DNA of 64,000 nt from Papio anubis (lineage: Eukaryota > Chordata > Mammalia > Primates > Cercopithecidae). A program made the position numbers and the translations under genes. This document shows positions 51,106-63,240 of this stretch, piece after piece (position 1 is the stretch's first letter; every line of letters starts with the position of its first letter). The notes under the pieces were generated by a model. The model made no database searches. It was not told the origin of the DNA and saw only the letters and a list, made by a program, of their open reading frames with translations. The stretch is taken from the NCBI RefSeq assembly GCF_008728515.1, contig NC_044980.1, forward strand, positions 59,207,590 through 59,271,589, in the 5' to 3' direction.

Positions 51106-52429
51106 CCTTGACCTATCTGCAGCTAAATACACACTTTGGGTTGTTTTGCCCCGACTAGAGGTGGGATTTTGCCTGGGACTTTCTATATACTCTCTCTGTA
51201 CTTTCATACAAAGCCATCCCAGGACCCAATATTTAATCATCTGCAAGATCGTAACTCATATAGGGGTAGAGTTTGTGAACATAGAATAGAATGTTTTCTG
51301 TATGAAATGGAGTTGTTCACAAAGATACTGAGTCTCTAATACAGTTAGAACTTTTAATCACATTATAAAGATAAACCAAAACCAGCTACAAGAGGCAATA
51401 CTGGGGAGAGCTGATGAAGCAACTGACAATCCACACCCACACAGGGGGTATTCACTTTCCCTGGTGTGCATGAGAGAATTGAGCAGGTGGTGGCCCCTCA
51501 ATGATGCTAATACTGTTGCTTAAGGACCATAAGCATACTCCGGAGCAAGTGACAAGGTTCTGACTCACACCAGATTAAAGAAGAGGGCTATTATTAGCAA
51601 CTCAGCTAAATGTGATATGGCATCTAGACAAGTGTTCCCCCATTGCCTATTGAAGTTTAGCCGTTTTATGTTTTGAACAGATTTAATGACTTTCACCTTG
51701 TTAGAGTCTTCTTAATAGATGTTCCAATTAGAGAGAAAATTAAATCTAAAACTAACTTTGGAAAAATTCACTGTCACTTTATTATGTGTACTCTAAAGTG
51801 CAAGAGAGCAAGACTGTTTCACTCATCTTTGCACCCTGAGTGGTAAGCTCAGTGATGATATAGTTGTCTTCTCTATTCATTAAGTTTACTTGGTATTTTA
51901 AAATCTATTCTTAACAGAAGCCGGGTCTTGATACAGACTTTAGTAAGAATTGAGAGATTACATTCGTTTACATCTTATTACATTTAACTATTTTTTTTAT
52001 ATAATTCTAAAACCAATGTTGGTTTTTAAATAACAGAGGACTCGAAGAGCATACCTAAGAGCCATTTCTGAGGCATAGGTGTTCATTATTATGACAAATC
52101 AGCGGGCATTGTGTATCTTAGAATTACTCATAAAGTAATTATATTTAATTTATGTTATTTGATAAAATATTACCGTAACATCTCTCTGCTTAGTGGACAC
52201 TTTATATTGAATAGTTAATTAATCAGTTACCATTGAGATCATCTTTTTGAACTGTTGTTTAAAATTCTAGGCCCTGAGAGTTTAGCTGTGTCTTATCCCA
52301 AAAAGACACCTATAGAAAGCACAGCTCCAGAACAGTATTTAAACTGCCTGTTTATTTCCTTTGCTTTACAAAACATGACTTTAGAAAAGGTAAAACTTTA
52401 TGAAAAACATTTAATTACTTGCCTATATG
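51106..52429. other. Intronic sequence, mostly unassigned
   Basis: A short L2- or MIR-like segment is possible at 51800-51880. Nothing else is recognised. Confidence 0.45.
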
Positions 52430-52507
52430 CGTACATACACACACACACACACAAACATATATATATACACACATACACACATATACATATATAATACACA
52501 CACACAG
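52430..52507 (+). repeat. (CA)n/(TA)n microsatellite
   Basis: Alternating purine-pyrimidine run with mixed CACA, TATA and CATA units, likely length-polymorphic. Confidence 0.9.
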
Positions 52508-52599
52508 AGTAAACTTATTTGTGAGATTGATTCTGGTTAGGATAAAGTATCTGAGCCTTTAAATAGAACTAATTTAGCGAATAATAATAATTAGTATTA

Positions 52600-52866
52600 T
52601 TATTTATTTTTAGAGATAGGGTCTCACTCTGTTGCCTAGGCTGATCTTGAACTCCTAGGCTCAAGCAATCCTTGTGCATCAGCCTCCTGAGTAGCTGGGA
52701 CTACAGGCATGCACCATGAGACACAGCTAATGTTTTAAAAACTTATTACAGAGACTGAGGTCTTGCTATGTTGCCAAAGCTTGTCCTGAACTTCTGGCCT
52801 CAAGCAACACTCCCAGCTCAGCCTCCCAAACTGCCAGGATTATAAGTGTGACTCACCACTCTTGAC
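52600..52866 (-). mobile_element. Old Alu (AluJ-like), antisense
   Basis: TAGAGATAGGGTCTCACTC to CACTCTTGACC. Both arms are present but diverged and shortened. Confidence 0.88.
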
Positions 52867-53084
52867 CTAAATATATGTTTTCAACCTAATAGAAGACTCT
52901 AGATACAATCAGGTTAACAAAAGTCAAGTTAACATTTGCAGCTGCAGATATATAGAAAACTGATAAACTACACCAATCTAAGTTTGAGCACAAGGGGAAA
53001 TATATACTAACCCGGAAGAAGCCAAAGCCCTCATGTATTCTTCAGTTACTGAGAATACCTTGAAGTGCCCCCACCCTTATCCCA

Positions 53085-53360
53085 TAAGGTACCAAGTCCT
53101 GTAGTGTTTTATCTTTTTCAGTGTCTATTGTGTGCCTTCTTTTTTTCCCCCCATTTCTGTGGCCACCTCTTAGTTCACAACTGTATCCCCTCTGGCCATC
53201 AGCTGTTGTAGTACCTCCCAATTGGTCCCCTTGAGTTCAATCTCTCACCTCTTCTCTTCAATTTATTCAGTAGATCCAGGCTAATCCTCCTCCTAAAATG
53301 CTCCTCTGATCTTGTCACTTCTTTGCTTTAAAACTTCTAAAGATTTCCTATTGCCTAAAG
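53085..53360 (+). mobile_element. L2, sense
   Basis: TAGATCCAGGCTAATCCTCC, TGATCTTGTCACTTCTTTGC and AAAACTTCTAAAGATTTCC match the L2 middle. Confidence 0.78.
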
Positions 53361-53540
53361 CAGTGTTTCTTCAAATTTGAAACTAGATTTCCTGTATCAG
53401 AATTACGTGGGTGGGATGTCCTCAGACCTGAAGAACCGAAACCTCTGGGGAGGTAAGGATAGGAAATCCAAATTTTTAACAAGCACCACTGCATCTCCCA
53501 GGAGATTGTTGAACATGCAACATATGAGGCCTATCTGCCT
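53361..53540. mobile_element. hAT-Charlie MITE-like repeat
   Basis: CAGTGTTTCTTCAAATTTGA and TTTTTAACAAGCACCACTGC with the CTCCCAGGAGATT block resemble nonautonomous hAT elements. Ends are eroded. Confidence 0.5.
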
Positions 53541-53544
53541 AGAA

Positions 53545-53702
53545 CAGCGATTCTCAACCTGGGCTGCACATGGGAATCACCTGGGAAGCTTTAAAAATTT
53601 GCTCATGCTTTAGTGCCATCCCTAGAGTTTCTGATTTAATTGGTCTGGGATGCTGCCTGGGCATTGGGGTATTTTTAAAAGCTTCCCAAGTGTGCATCTG
53701 TA
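53545..53702. mobile_element. MER20-like hAT MITE, right end lost
   Basis: CAGCGATTCTCAACCTGGGC, GGAATCACCTGGGAAGCTTT, TTTCTGATTTAATTGGTCTG and TTTTTAAAAGCTTCCCAAG follow the MER20 order. The terminal inverted repeat is present only at the left. Confidence 0.8.
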
Positions 53703-55039
53703 TCAAAAAAGATTATACTTGGCTATATTTAACAGAAAATTCAAAGTAGCAATTACTAAAGACACCAGGGTTTATTCTTGCCCAGAAAAAAAAAAAAAAA
53801 AAGTCCTAGGTTGGGCAATTCGGAACTGGTACAGTGGCTCCATGAAACCAGATGGTTCTGCGCCCATTCTTTGTTTATGGTTTCTGTCCTCAACCTTGCT
53901 TTATGAGGCAAGATGAGCACAGAAGTTCAGCCATCCATCCATGTTCCAGCACAGAAGGAGGAAGGAAAGAGGAAGGGCAAAAGGCCACCATGTCCAGATG
54001 GGTCAGCACTCCTTAATCAGTTTCAAACAAAACTTCCAGAACGGTACCATATGGTCACACCTAATTGCAAGCAAGAATGGGGAATACAGTCTTTTTTCAT
54101 TGCCACCTTAAATAAAAAGGATTTCATTACTAAGGAAAACTGAAAGAATGGGTATGGGGAAACAACTAACAACCTCTGTCACAGTACCCAACCTATATTC
54201 CTGGATGTTTTACCACTTCACTTCTAAACATTCCACTTCCTCAAACTGGTCTAGTTTTTACTCCTTAAGTGTGTGTAACAGAGTGACCCTATTCCATTCA
54301 TCTACATATATAGTTTCTATATGTAAATCCGTACTCGTTAGCCAGTAAAAGAAAAACTTCACTCCCCTGCATGTCAAGGTCTTACCTGCACTCTCATTAT
54401 AGTCTGCCACGCTCCTCACACTAAAAAGCAGAACAGGGGAAAGGGTCCGGAAAGGATTGAAAAAAAGATTTTGTGGCTTTTAAGTGAACTCATGGGAAAG
54501 ATATGAAGTTTAGAAACCACTGGGAGGGCAGGAAGTTAGGTGAGTTGGCTTTGAAAGGACTTAAGTATAATTTTCACAAGACAGGATGTGAAATGGGGTA
54601 GAGCCTGCAAGGAGTATAGGTAGTGACACTCAAGAAATCAATTTTTTAAAAAATCTACATGAGATTGAGACCCTTTTAAAAAAATTTTTAAACCTCCGTA
54701 AATAAATCAAAGAAAAAAACGTCATCAAGGAGTTAAAATCTGATAAACTGTTATGAATAAAAGGTGGGGAGCAGCTAGAAAACTCAAGGAAGCAGGAAGG
54801 GTTTTCTGGAGATGGGGATAAACTACAAGATGATCTATGGTCAAGATCATAATGAGCTCATTAAGGGAAATTGGACTTGGAACTCATTATCCCATATAAA
54901 CAATGTTATACATAGTACTTAGGTCATAAACAGTATTTAACCCATAATTTCCTAAATTACAACCCTTTTCATCATATATAACTGTATTTTCTATGGGAAA
55001 ATAGATTCATGCCCAACTCCAGCAGTCATCTTTCTTTCT
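53703..55039. other. Intronic sequence, no named repeat
   Basis: A-run at 53786-53803. Otherwise unassigned. Confidence 0.5.
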
Positions 55040-55345
55040 GGGAACCTATTCATAGTGCTTTTCTAGGTGCGGTAGATACAACAGCTTTGAACAAAATAAA
55101 GTCCTTGTATTTATGGTGTGTGTGGTGGTGGTGGCGGGGGTGGGGCTGGTGATTGAGAAGAAACAAACAAAAGAGAGCATTTCAGATAGTGATACATGCA
55201 GTGAGGAAAAGAAAACAAGATGATATTATTAAGGAATGATATATGCAGTGTGGGTAGTTATCTTCTGATAGGTGGTTAAAAAGGCGCCTCTGAGAAGGTA
55301 ACATTCGAACTGAATACCTGACTTTGAGAAGGGACCAGTCCTACG
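55040..55345 (+). mobile_element. Ancient mammalian repeat, family not assigned
   Basis: TAGGTGCGGTAGATACAACAG, TCAGATAGTGATACATGCAG and TCTGAGAAGGTAACATTCGA belong to the widespread type with a GTGCCAGGCACTG-like start. A (GGT)n-like G-rich run interrupts it at 55115-55150. The same family recurs at 56040-56330. Confidence 0.5.
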
Positions 55346-55399
55346 ATAATTGTAGAGAAAAGCATTTGAGGCAGCAGCCAACAGCAAGGTAAATATCCT

Positions 55400-55880
55400 T
55401 GAAGACTGCATTATCAGTTTGGAATTATCTTCAGCTGCCAGTAACATAGGCCAGACATCAGTGACTTAAACATATAAAGGTGGCTTTTTCTCACATAATT
55501 AAATACCTAAAGGGGTAGGGATCGCCAACATTGGTTCATGATTGAAGAACATCATGACTGAGATTTCTGTAGTTCTCTGGGGCTTTTCCTCAAGGTCCCA
55601 AGATTGATGTTGCAGCTTCAGAAATTGTATCCATGTTCCAGGCAAGTAGAAAGGGCAGAGAGCACAGACATAAGCCGATTAAATGTGGCCCTTCTTAAAA
55701 GAGTTTCTCAGAAGCCTCACACAGCAACTTCCTGAATGTCCCAGCAGCCAGGGCGGTGTCATGTAATTTCCCTGACTGCAAGTTTCATGATCTGATTTGC
55801 ATACATCTCTCTCCATACCAGCTGTCTGCTGAGAACACAAATTTCCTAATCTATAAGCCAAAGTCATGCTTCCTGAGGCC
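55400..55880. mobile_element. Old interspersed repeat of unassigned family
   Basis: CAGCTGCCAGTAACATAGGC, TTTTTCTCACATAATTAAAT and TAAGCCGATTAAATGTGGCC resemble a recurrent old repeat also suspected at 37610-38230. Confidence 0.4.
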
Positions 55881-56039
55881 TAGGGCAGGATCTCTAGCAA
55901 GACTGGGGAGACCGGAAGAGTATGGAGCTTGGATGTGAGGAGTGAGGAAAAGGGATGCTGGAGTGGGAGAAAGAAGTAAAGGTAGATCCATCAGCATTAA
56001 CCTCTCCTTCCTGCTCATTTTCCTCTTAGTTCATTTGTT

Positions 56040-56330
56040 CCTTTCATTAAACACTGAACACGTATTATGGGCCAGACATTGTGAGAGCCTCCAGAAGCAT
56101 AAAGATGAATCAACATGGCCCTTGCCCCTGAGGAGCTTATCACCCAGCCTCTGTATAGAGATAGACATTAAACAAATCATTGCAGAACAATGGAATCAAC
56201 TCTGCAATAGAAGTAGGCAGAGGATACAGTAGAGGAAGAGTAATCAGCTCTGCCTGACTGGGTGTAGCCAGGGAAAACAACTTCATAAAGGGAATGATGT
56301 CACTTGGGCTGAACTTTGAAGAGCAAATAG
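56040..56330 (+). mobile_element. Ancient mammalian repeat, same family as at 55040
   Basis: GTATTATGGGCCAGACATTG, CCTGAGGAGCTTATCACCC, TAGACATTAAACAAATCATT and GGGCTGAACTTTGAAGAGC. Confidence 0.55.
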
Positions 56331-56849
56331 CAATGTACTCTCTCTTTTAGTTATACAGTCATAGGCCTCTGCCATAGGTAAGCCTCAGGAGACACTAATT
56401 GTCTGTTTTGAACCATAGGGAAACAGAACTAGGAGTTTAAATGTGCTAAGATCCTACTATGTGCTGTTCCCTTTGCACATATAATTCATGATTAAATCAT
56501 ATTCATGATGAAATGAATATGATTCATCTGAAATAACGTTTACCTACAACCCGGGAGGATACTGTTTTTAAAGGTTGGTGTGTTGACTGGGAAGCACATT
56601 TACTTGCAAATAACAGAGACCAACCTGTTCACAGATTGGCATCATCATAGAGCCAGCTGTGTATTTGGGTGGGAGCTGAGATTATTTCACCAACTCAAGA
56701 ATGTCAGGACTGAGATCCTCATGATTCTTTTGCCTTTTCCCTATGGTTCCAAGATGTTGGTCCTGTCCAGAGCAAATAGATTCCAGAGCTGTCTCTGGAT
56801 TTTAGGTGAAGCTCACTTGGAAACTTTCTAGAGAACTCAAAATGTTAGG

Positions 56850-56990
56850 TATTTTTTAAATCTCCATTTTATAGTGAACTGGGGTTCTGAAAAGTTGAGA
56901 TATTTGGTCAAGATGTTTGGTGGAGCTGGAGTTTGAACACTGGTCTCTCTGGTGACAGAATCTTTATTCTTGCCACCATATTGTGCTGTT
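56850..56990 (-). mobile_element. MIR, antisense
   Basis: CCATTTTATAGTGAACTGGG and GAGCTGGAGTTTGAACACTG fit the reverse MIR core. Confidence 0.75.
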
Positions 56991-57990
56991 TCCTGACAGA
57001 CCCTTCTTTCTTGGACTGGCCACAGGATTGCTTTCCTTCTTTTCTACTGCCACAAACTATTATTTCCACTTAGGTTTCTCTTCCTGGATGGTTCTCTAGA
57101 ATAAGGATTCTTTCTAGCTAAAGCAAGCACACACACTGAGGAATTTTAAGATTTCCTCAGCTACTAAGAGGAGGAAAACAGGCAGAACAACAAAACTTGG
57201 CTCATTGAAGCCACGCCAGAAACGCAACTGGATCTTGGCTCCAGCATTTTGAGAGGGCTCCTCAGCACTTTTCTTCTGGACCCAGGTCTTTTCAGTCTTT
57301 TCCTTCCCTGAGAATGTTACTTACTCATACTACTGGCCTTAAATACTTCTTTCCTGTCAAGCCAGAAAAGTCCAGGACAGGAACTATGGACGAGACTCAT
57401 CAAAACTTGGGCATGGAATTCTGGGCAGCCTGACATTGACCCCACTTTTTCCTGAGAGGGAGGATAAGTAGGGTGGACTCCCATCCCACATGGCACGGGT
57501 CACCCAGTGCCCCACCCTGGCACACCACTGCAGGAGGGTAGCCATGGCATGCCTGCATGGTCGAGATGAGAGATTAGCTCCCTGGAGTGGACAGGTGGGA
57601 CATCCCAGCAAAATGTCCAGCCTGGGAGAAAGAAACCAGGAAATTGCAGATCCAAGAGATTATCAGACCAATCTCAAAAACACTACTTCTTAAAATACTG
57701 AAATCCCTTGTCAATAAATCCACAAGAGCTCCTGTTCTCCCACAAATGGCGTTAAAATCATCACGGTAATTACCTAAATTGCCTCCCTCATGAGATTTCT
57801 AGTTTCCAGCCAAAATGACTGATTGTTGGGGCTTCAGGCTCTGAGTTTTAGACTCTTTTATTCCCTTAGTGGGTCTCATTTTGAAGTGTTCCATTTTGGC
57901 ATGGAATTCTTATTTCCAGTCTTGCCATCCACTCACTAAGCTGAGGAAATCTGGGAACTTGATGGGGTTTTTAAAATTCTTTTTTATTTA
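56991..57990. other. Intronic sequence, no named repeat
   Basis: No feature recognised. Confidence 0.5.
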
Positions 57991-58277
57991 TTTTTTGAGA
58001 CAGAGTCTTGCTCTCTCACCCAATCTGGAGTGCAGCGCCACGGCCTTGGCTCACTGCAACCTCTGTCTCCCGGGTTCAAGGATTCTCCTGCCTCAGCCTC
58101 CCGAGTAGCTGGGACTACAGGCATGAGCCACCACGCTCGGCTAATTTTTGTATTCTTAGTAGAGATGGGGTTCCACCATGTTGGCCAGGCTGGTCTCAAA
58201 TTCCTGTCCTTGGGTGATCTGCCCACCTTGGCCTCCCAAAGTGCTGGGATTACAGGCGTGAGCCACTACACCTGGCC
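57991..58277 (-). mobile_element. Alu (AluS-like), antisense
   Basis: GAGACAGAGTCTTGCTCTC to CACTACACCTGGCC, with a T-rich lead. Confidence 0.94.
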
Positions 58278-61200
58278 TTTTGTCTCTTTTACATATTGTC
58301 AGTAAACAGACATTTTCTGAGTTTTCATCTTTTATATCATATTCCTATTTTTTCATTACCATGAACAGTCCTATTTATCTTAGAATTAAAGAATAAATCA
58401 TTTTCCCTTATCCTCACCAAAATATTGCTGAGGTAGGAAAAATTTAGGTAGCAATACAAATTTGTTGCTAAAATGGTCCCTGATATATAATAAGCACTTA
58501 ATGTTTCTTGAATCGTGCATCAGAGACATTTTGGGTTTGTGTAATTTTTTTTCTAATAAATGATTCTACTCCATTCTGTCCTATCCTGCTGTAACAAAAT
58601 GTGGGTGGGAGGAAATGGATACATTTCCACAGAGTAAAAAGTAACTGGAAAGCAAGTGAAAGACCAATCACCTTCAGACTCTTGTTCCTGTTCTTACAAG
58701 CACTTTATTAACTTTTACAAAAATCTATTTGGTGTTGTAATAATACTTATCTGGGTCCTGCTCAAAAATAGTGGCCAGTGTAGAAAGACCTTCCCTGTGA
58801 GGACTACAACAGATTCTCTGTCCTCAAGTGAGCTAGGGGAGGCCAATAGAAATGGTCAGAATCTTTTTGTGACCATAATTTGGTAATGTCCAGTTCCAGT
58901 GAATACAGCTGTCCTCTGCCTGGAAGAGAGAAATACTCACCCTACTGAAGGCTGAATGGAAGGTCTCTCCCCAGCTGGGTCCTTTTCCTTGACCACAGCA
59001 GATGGCCAAAGGCCCCAGTTGTCATCATTTTGAAAGAGTGTAGCTGTGGGGTAGTCACCTGTGGACATTTGAGAAGCCTTACCTGTGTGCACAGAGAGAT
59101 GACCCCTGCCAGTCAGCGCACAGTCAGGAACGAGAACATGATTCAGCCCTCACTGAAGACTCTCTACGTAGGGAAGAACACGATTTGAAGGAGATTGCTG
59201 TCTCTTCCAAACTCGGTGACTCCCATGCATGTCTTTCCACCATAAGTCACATTTTCTTACTATCTGAAGTTTGAGCTCAAATGGTTGCATCTGTTTGAGT
59301 ACTGTACCATCATTGAATAATGAGGATTATTTTAGGCCACAGCATGCACCATAATGCAAAATCACTTGGCAAATGTTCCTTCCATAAAACAAGCCATATC
59401 AACTGTTTCTATATTCATAGATTCAATCTTTTGTTTTCTGAGGATGAAATATGTTTTAAGCTACCAAATCTGTTCAGGCTCTGAGTGGTTTCAATTCTTG
59501 TCTAAATTTTAGTATTAGGTTATTACACAGCGCCATTGTAGATCTAATGAAAATGTGAAGCGAGTTCAGATATCTATTTAGGTGTAATCTTTCCAAAAGA
59601 TATATGTGATCACACAGTTCATTCCAGGAAAGTCTTGCTTCACGTGTCAGCATTACAAAGGCATTCTCCATCTTCTGAGAAGGAAATTCTGTGGGATGTG
59701 AGGGGGAAAGAGGCAGGGAAGGAGAATGATTCAGCTGGAAAAGAAAAGAGAAAATGGGGAAGGAGGGCCGAACCAGTTCTTTGGGAACTATGCTGACTAA
59801 GGAGTGGGTACTGCCAGGAGATAAAGGAATGGAGTTGAAGGCAAATAAAAGGGACTCTCCAGTCGCAGAGTTGGTGATTGGAGGGAGTGTGCAATTCAAG
59901 GTCTCCAAACCCAGGTCCAGCAGGGCCCTGGGTAGGTGAAGCGAAAAAGTGGACACAGTGGGGCAGTGCTGTCGGGGTGAGCACGTGCCCCTGGATCTGA
60001 AGCAGGCAGCTGCCACCAGGCTTCACTGTTTGCTGAGTCCCATGGGGAAATATTGGCCAAATGTGCCATTTTGTGTGTGTGACTTTTTCTTAAGAGAATT
60101 GATGAATTCAAGTTTACGTGTGAAATATCACAATTTTTATATGTTGGCCCATAGAAAAAGTCTGCTGACTAAAAGTGGCTCTCAGCCATTAGTGTCTACC
60201 TCTGTTAATTATCACCTGCTTGTTTGTTCAGAATATTTGTGGATTGTTGGATGTGAACAACTAAAGAAATGCCTGAGTGTTTTATCACTTTGAGTTTATA
60301 TTAGTAACTGTGACCTTTATCACCTTCTTTCTTTGCTGCTTTCAGAATGTCACATTATTGAGTGTTAAAACTTGTCAATACCTGTTACATAATTAAAATA
60401 AAAATAATATGCCAAATATTGAGAAAAAAGGAAATACATTTTGGCTTTGAATTATTAATGAAGACCAAATCTTTTAAATTAGCCTTAGGAACATGTTAAA
60501 CCTTTCTGGAATTGAACATAAAGAAATTATCATATTTGTTCATTTGTTCTGAAGTCAAATTGCTTTAAAGACCCTCTCTTTTGCCGAGAAGACAAATGCA
60601 AATTATCATATGGCTCACATATTACTCTCTTGCATCACACAGGAACCATCAATCTTATTATAATTAAGATCAAGACAGCCTGTCAGGTATATAACAGAGT
60701 CTGAGGTCTGCATGCGTGCTAAATATTGGGCATACATATTTAACTTTACCTAAATGAGACCCTAAAGGGAAAAAAACTTCTTAACCTACTTTCTTGTTAT
60801 TTATATGATTTAGTGGCTGGTAAGATTTAACTGCAAGAGAACACTGTATGTGAAATATTGACAGATGTCAATCTACGCAAAAGAGTTATGGCCATTTCTA
60901 GACAACTATTTCTGAATTCCCAGCACAGTGTTCATTCTATGATCAGCTTTTTTTGCTTACAGGTGTGGAACCTACATCAAACATTTCCTTTTCAAAACTT
61001 AATTTGTCCCTATTCTAAGACTCAAGATTTAATGTAGCCCATCCATTTTTCTCCTGCCCTTTCCTCTCCCTCCTCCAATAAAGTAGCCAAGTGAAAGGGA
61101 ACTGAAGTGAAGGAGATTAGGCATCGAGAAACATAGGTATTACCTGCGGAGTGATGTCTAGGGAAGAAATTTGTACATTTGAAGGGAAACTGGATCATAT

Positions 61201-62319
61201 GACTAACACAGAAGTTCATTAAAACTCTGAGATCTGGGATTTCTATAATTTAATTTTTTCCTCAATAATTTATTCTAATTAGATTCAACATCAACATTTT
61301 AAACATCACTATTATATTGCTAATGCAATTGCATTTTTCTGGGGCTTTTGAGGACAATTGAATCCGTAACTCCAAAACTTTCATGTTCTTTAAAAATTTT
61401 ATATTATTTTATTAGTCCCCAAAGAGATAGTGCACATGAGCCCACCAATCAGTTTGCAACCACAGGCATCACACAGCAACTTCAACCCTCCTCTCCCTCT
61501 CCTGCTTCAGCTGTCCCTTGTCCATGCCCACTGCCCACAAGGCCCCTTAGCACAACTTCCTTGCCATCACTCCGAAAAATCCAGGTAAGGGGGTTGTCTT
61601 GAGGTGCTCTGAAAGCTTGCAGTCCCCAGAGTGAGTGGGTTATATACTGAAATGTGAGTTGGCCTCTCCACCAATTCTATGCCATACTCAGTGGCCTGGG
61701 GCTTGAGAAAGTGCCACTCATAAACTGTTCATGTATTTCTTGTCACGTCTACCTCACTCCATCTCATCAAGGTTTGAGTTTATTCTAGGGTCCAGGTGGT
61801 AAACATACCACTCAACTCGCCATCAAAGTGGTAAATGTACCACTCAACCCGCCATCATCCTCTGCCTTTTTCTAGGTCTATTTCCTACCCATTTCAACTT
61901 CCACCCTCCTCCAGGGATAAAAGAGATGCCCCCAAGTAGATTGGCATATTCAAATACTGGTAATGGAGGTAGAGATGGGAACAGAGCAAGCGATAAGGGA
62001 GGTGTTCTTGATGTGGGAGCATCTCCACCCTAGCTCAGCAATCTAAGCCAGGGAGTAACAGAAAGAACAGCTATTGGGACTGTATTCCTTCCTAGGTGTC
62101 TTGTGAAGTCCCTTACAGGGCTTTTGTTGTTGTTGTTGATGATGTTGTTGTTTTAACTTCAACTTTAGAGCTAAAGGAGTGCTGTATCCTACTCCTTGAT
62201 ATGTTGAAGCCTGAGAGGCTCCCGAGGGTAAGAGGCACACTTACCCTTTACTGAATGGGTGGACCCCACTCTGACTGTAGATATTCTAGTGATTTACAAG
62301 ATGTAACATGCTTCCACCA
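58278..62319. other. 4 kb of intron 2 without a recognised repeat
   Basis: The longest repeat-poor stretch in the window. 60300-61340 is AT-rich and carries an octamer ATGCAAAT at 60596-60603 next to CATATG at 60607-60612. A (GTT)n run lies at 62123-62152. Open frames on the minus strand at 59474-60016 begin with GTG, not ATG. Confidence 0.5.
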
Positions 62320-62510
62320 AAATTATGACATTTAATCCTTTCTGCACCTCTATATGCTGGGAATTATTTATCCCTGTTTTACATATGAGGAAACCGAAGC
62401 CCTGAGAGGTGAGGTGACTTGCCTCAGTCACACAGCATGTGAGCTACTGAGTTGGAATGAGCAGCCAGATCTCCTGACCTCCAGCCCACGATCTTGCCCA
62501 CTACCCCACA
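62320..62510 (-). mobile_element. MIR, antisense
   Basis: CTGTTTTACATATGAGGAAAC, TGAGGTGACTTGCCTCAGTC and CAGATCTCCTGACCTCCAG give a well preserved reverse MIR. Confidence 0.92.
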
Positions 62511-62769
62511 GGTGCCCCTCTCCAGCCATCCTGTTATTTATTGTGAAGGAATTTCTGAGTAACCAGAGCTAGGATCAAGCAGCTTCTTCTATCACTTGTA
62601 AATGGACACCCATCTCCTCCATTTTTATTTCATCATTTATCTTCAATTGGTGTTCTGATGTATTATACAGACCTGAAGCATGCAGATCACAGGAAGGGCA
62701 GTAGGAAGCCCCCAGGAGCAAATCCACCATAAGGGAGAAGGGAATCTAGCACTTTGCTGTAGTTTCTAA

Positions 62770-63240
62770 TGTTACTGAACACCAGGGGTCCAGGCTGGGT
62801 CCTGTTGCTCACTGCACAAAAAGCCAATCACTGAGACGATGAGTATTGACATGGGAAGAAGGCTTTATTATATTGCGGGTGACATCAGCCAGAGACACGA
62901 GAGCCAGATCTCAAATCCATTCCTTCTTCCTCACTAAAGTTACAGGTTTATACAGTCAGAAAGGAAAACAGGAAGGGCAAGGAAAAGGAGTTGGTCAGCA
63001 GGCAGCAGGTGTGTTTCATTGTACAAATGTAAATTTGCTTCAATTCTATTGGCATGTGGCTTGTTGGAAAATCGGGCCAGTTTCACTGAGAGAGTGGTGC
63101 TCTGGGTATGGTATATCATGGCCCCATACTCCTCAGCTCAGGCCCTGGAGTGGGAACCTGTGAGTATGAATTGAACTGCTGAATCACTAAATCCTAGAGC
63201 TTTGTGGGCCAATTAACTTTCCCTCCAGACACTTGTCTAA
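62770..63240 (-). mobile_element. Possible ERV LTR, antisense
   Basis: On the minus strand a polyadenylation signal AATAAA (62864-62869) precedes GTGATTGGCTTTTTGTGC and an AGCAACAGGACCCAGCC end, the layout of many ERV LTR 3' ends. The boundaries and family are not certain and no TSD is clear. Confidence 0.4.

Noticed and set aside
59474..60016. 180-codon open frame on the minus strand in intron 2
   Set aside because: It starts at GTG, and the first ATG leaves only about 66 codons. It has no recognisable domain, no splice context and low-complexity Ser/Pro/Leu content.
62765..63240. TSD TCTAA for the possible LTR at 62770
   Set aside because: The right copy at 63236-63240 is not preceded by the CA expected at the LTR end, so the match is probably chance.
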